Below, piece by piece: positions 63,585 to 64,000 of a stretch of 64,000 nucleotides of DNA (position 1 is its first letter; every line of letters begins with the position of its first letter). Under the pieces are notes generated by a model. The model saw only the letters and a list, made by a program, of their open reading frames with translations. It searched no databases and was not told the origin of the DNA. The DNA is from Gammaproteobacteria bacterium (GTDB lineage: Bacteria; Pseudomonadota; Gammaproteobacteria; Pseudomonadales; IMCC2047). The DNA lies in the NCBI GenBank assembly GCA_021773395.1, contig JAJFKB010000024.1:62001-126000 (forward strand), written 5' to 3'. Both the position numbers and the translations under genes were made by a program.

Positions 63585-64000
63585 TCAATCGAGTGTGTCA
63601 GACACTTTAGATTTTGGATGAATATTCTCTAAATTACATGATAGCAACTCTACCGACGAAACTTGCTGACACTCAACAATCGGGTTGGCAACTAGAAACT
63701 CTTCAATAATTTTATTATTTTCATAAATCCTATTGTTTGGCCCATAATCCCTCCCCAATAAATCTGTTATTCTCTTATTGGTTTTATATCTCATTGCAAT
63801 TAAACGCTTAACATACTCCTGTGCTTCTGAAGGATTATTCGCATAAGCCTCATAAATTGATATAAGACTTCTACTCTCAGATGATTCAATGGACAACAAA
63901 TCCATTATGTCGATCAAGTATGCACTTTGCTTTTGAAAGGATGCTAATTCCTGATTCTGTTTTCCAATCATAAATCCTAGTGTAAGAAAAATAATAGCCA
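63585..64000 (-). CDS. Membrane-anchored protein, partial (N-terminus off the right edge)
   Basis: The frame ending at 63585 stays open to the window edge. Beyond the ATG at 63971 it reads AIIFLTLGFMIGKQ, a hydrophobic segment, so the true start lies outside the window. The remaining 128 residues are soluble and mostly helical, with a YVKRLIAMRYKTNKRITDLL stretch and two Cys near the end. The last codons (KVSDTLD) coincide with a degenerate repeat box (63593-63617). I do not recognise the family. Confidence 0.55.
   Translation of the reverse strand, partial: AIIFLTLGFMIGKQNQELASFQKQSAYLIDIMDLLSIESSESRSLISIYEAYANNPSEAQEYVKRLIAMRYKTNKRITDLLGRDYGPNNRIYENNKIIEEFLVANPIVECQQVSSVELLSCNLENIHPKSKVSDTLD

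Noticed and set aside
1-64000. CRISPR arrays, rRNA or tRNA genes, complete insertion sequences
   Set aside because: No regularly spaced repeats, no cloverleaf or rRNA sequence, and no transposase frame were found on reading both strands.

Overview
The window reads as a chromosome segment of a marine-type gammaproteobacterium, most likely in the Pseudomonadales/Cellvibrionales sphere. This is inferred from gene content and order, because no rRNA or tRNA gene is present. Two blocks match the order I recall for Pseudomonas: dusA-tal-(TerB)-rssC/rssB-mlaA (16.3-21.5 kb), and two YejA-type binding proteins, two permeases and a double ATPase followed by fabI (26.5-34.9 kb). Genes are dense, base composition is moderate, and I see no prophage, complete insertion sequence or CRISPR array.

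Left part (0-8.8 kb): an amine-oxidation locus on the minus strand. A FeaR-like AraC regulator is followed by a TonB-dependent receptor that has its own terminator. Then comes a compact run: aldehyde dehydrogenase, heavy subunit of a tryptophan-tryptophylquinone (TTQ) amine dehydrogenase, MauE, MauD, TTQ light subunit and two small c-type cytochromes, the last one cut by the window edge. The implied pathway is amine uptake, oxidation to an aldehyde in the periplasm, electrons passed to cytochrome c, and oxidation of the aldehyde to an acid. A stand-alone SdhB-like protein and an unknown membrane protein follow.

10.6-16.1 kb: a nitric-oxide locus. It holds a norSY-senC-orfX-type operon (CuA subunit II, heme-copper subunit I without the usual tyrosine, copper chaperone, membrane protein) ending in nsrR. 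Divergent to it are a NirC-like channel and a second Sco protein. An NsrR-like operator lies between them. 16.3-36.9 kb is mostly housekeeping: dusA, tal, rssB/rssC, mlaA, hrpA, a MaoC hydratase, a peptide ABC importer, fabI and a diguanylate cyclase.

36.9-48.7 kb: a divergent tryptophanase-like lyase next to a broken AraC gene, a DUF2058 protein, an orphan molybdopterin oxidoreductase, small unknown genes, and an operon of cytochrome b561, SHP, diheme cytochrome c, a PepSY protein and a two-component system, with a second cytochrome b561 divergent to it.

48.7-64 kb is more accessory: small unlinked genes (VOC, two VF530 proteins around an RRM protein, YdhR, a DUF1456 protein that appears to start at ATC, DUF6172), a membrane protein with an RND-derived periplasmic part, an octaheme cytochrome, a GGDEF-EAL protein, a GFA protein, a lone integron attC-like site with a truncated cassette, a secreted plant-type leucine-rich-repeat protein, and a partial gene at the right edge. 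Short boxes containing GGGGTC recur here. At three loci the box is duplicated in tandem together with its local upstream sequence.
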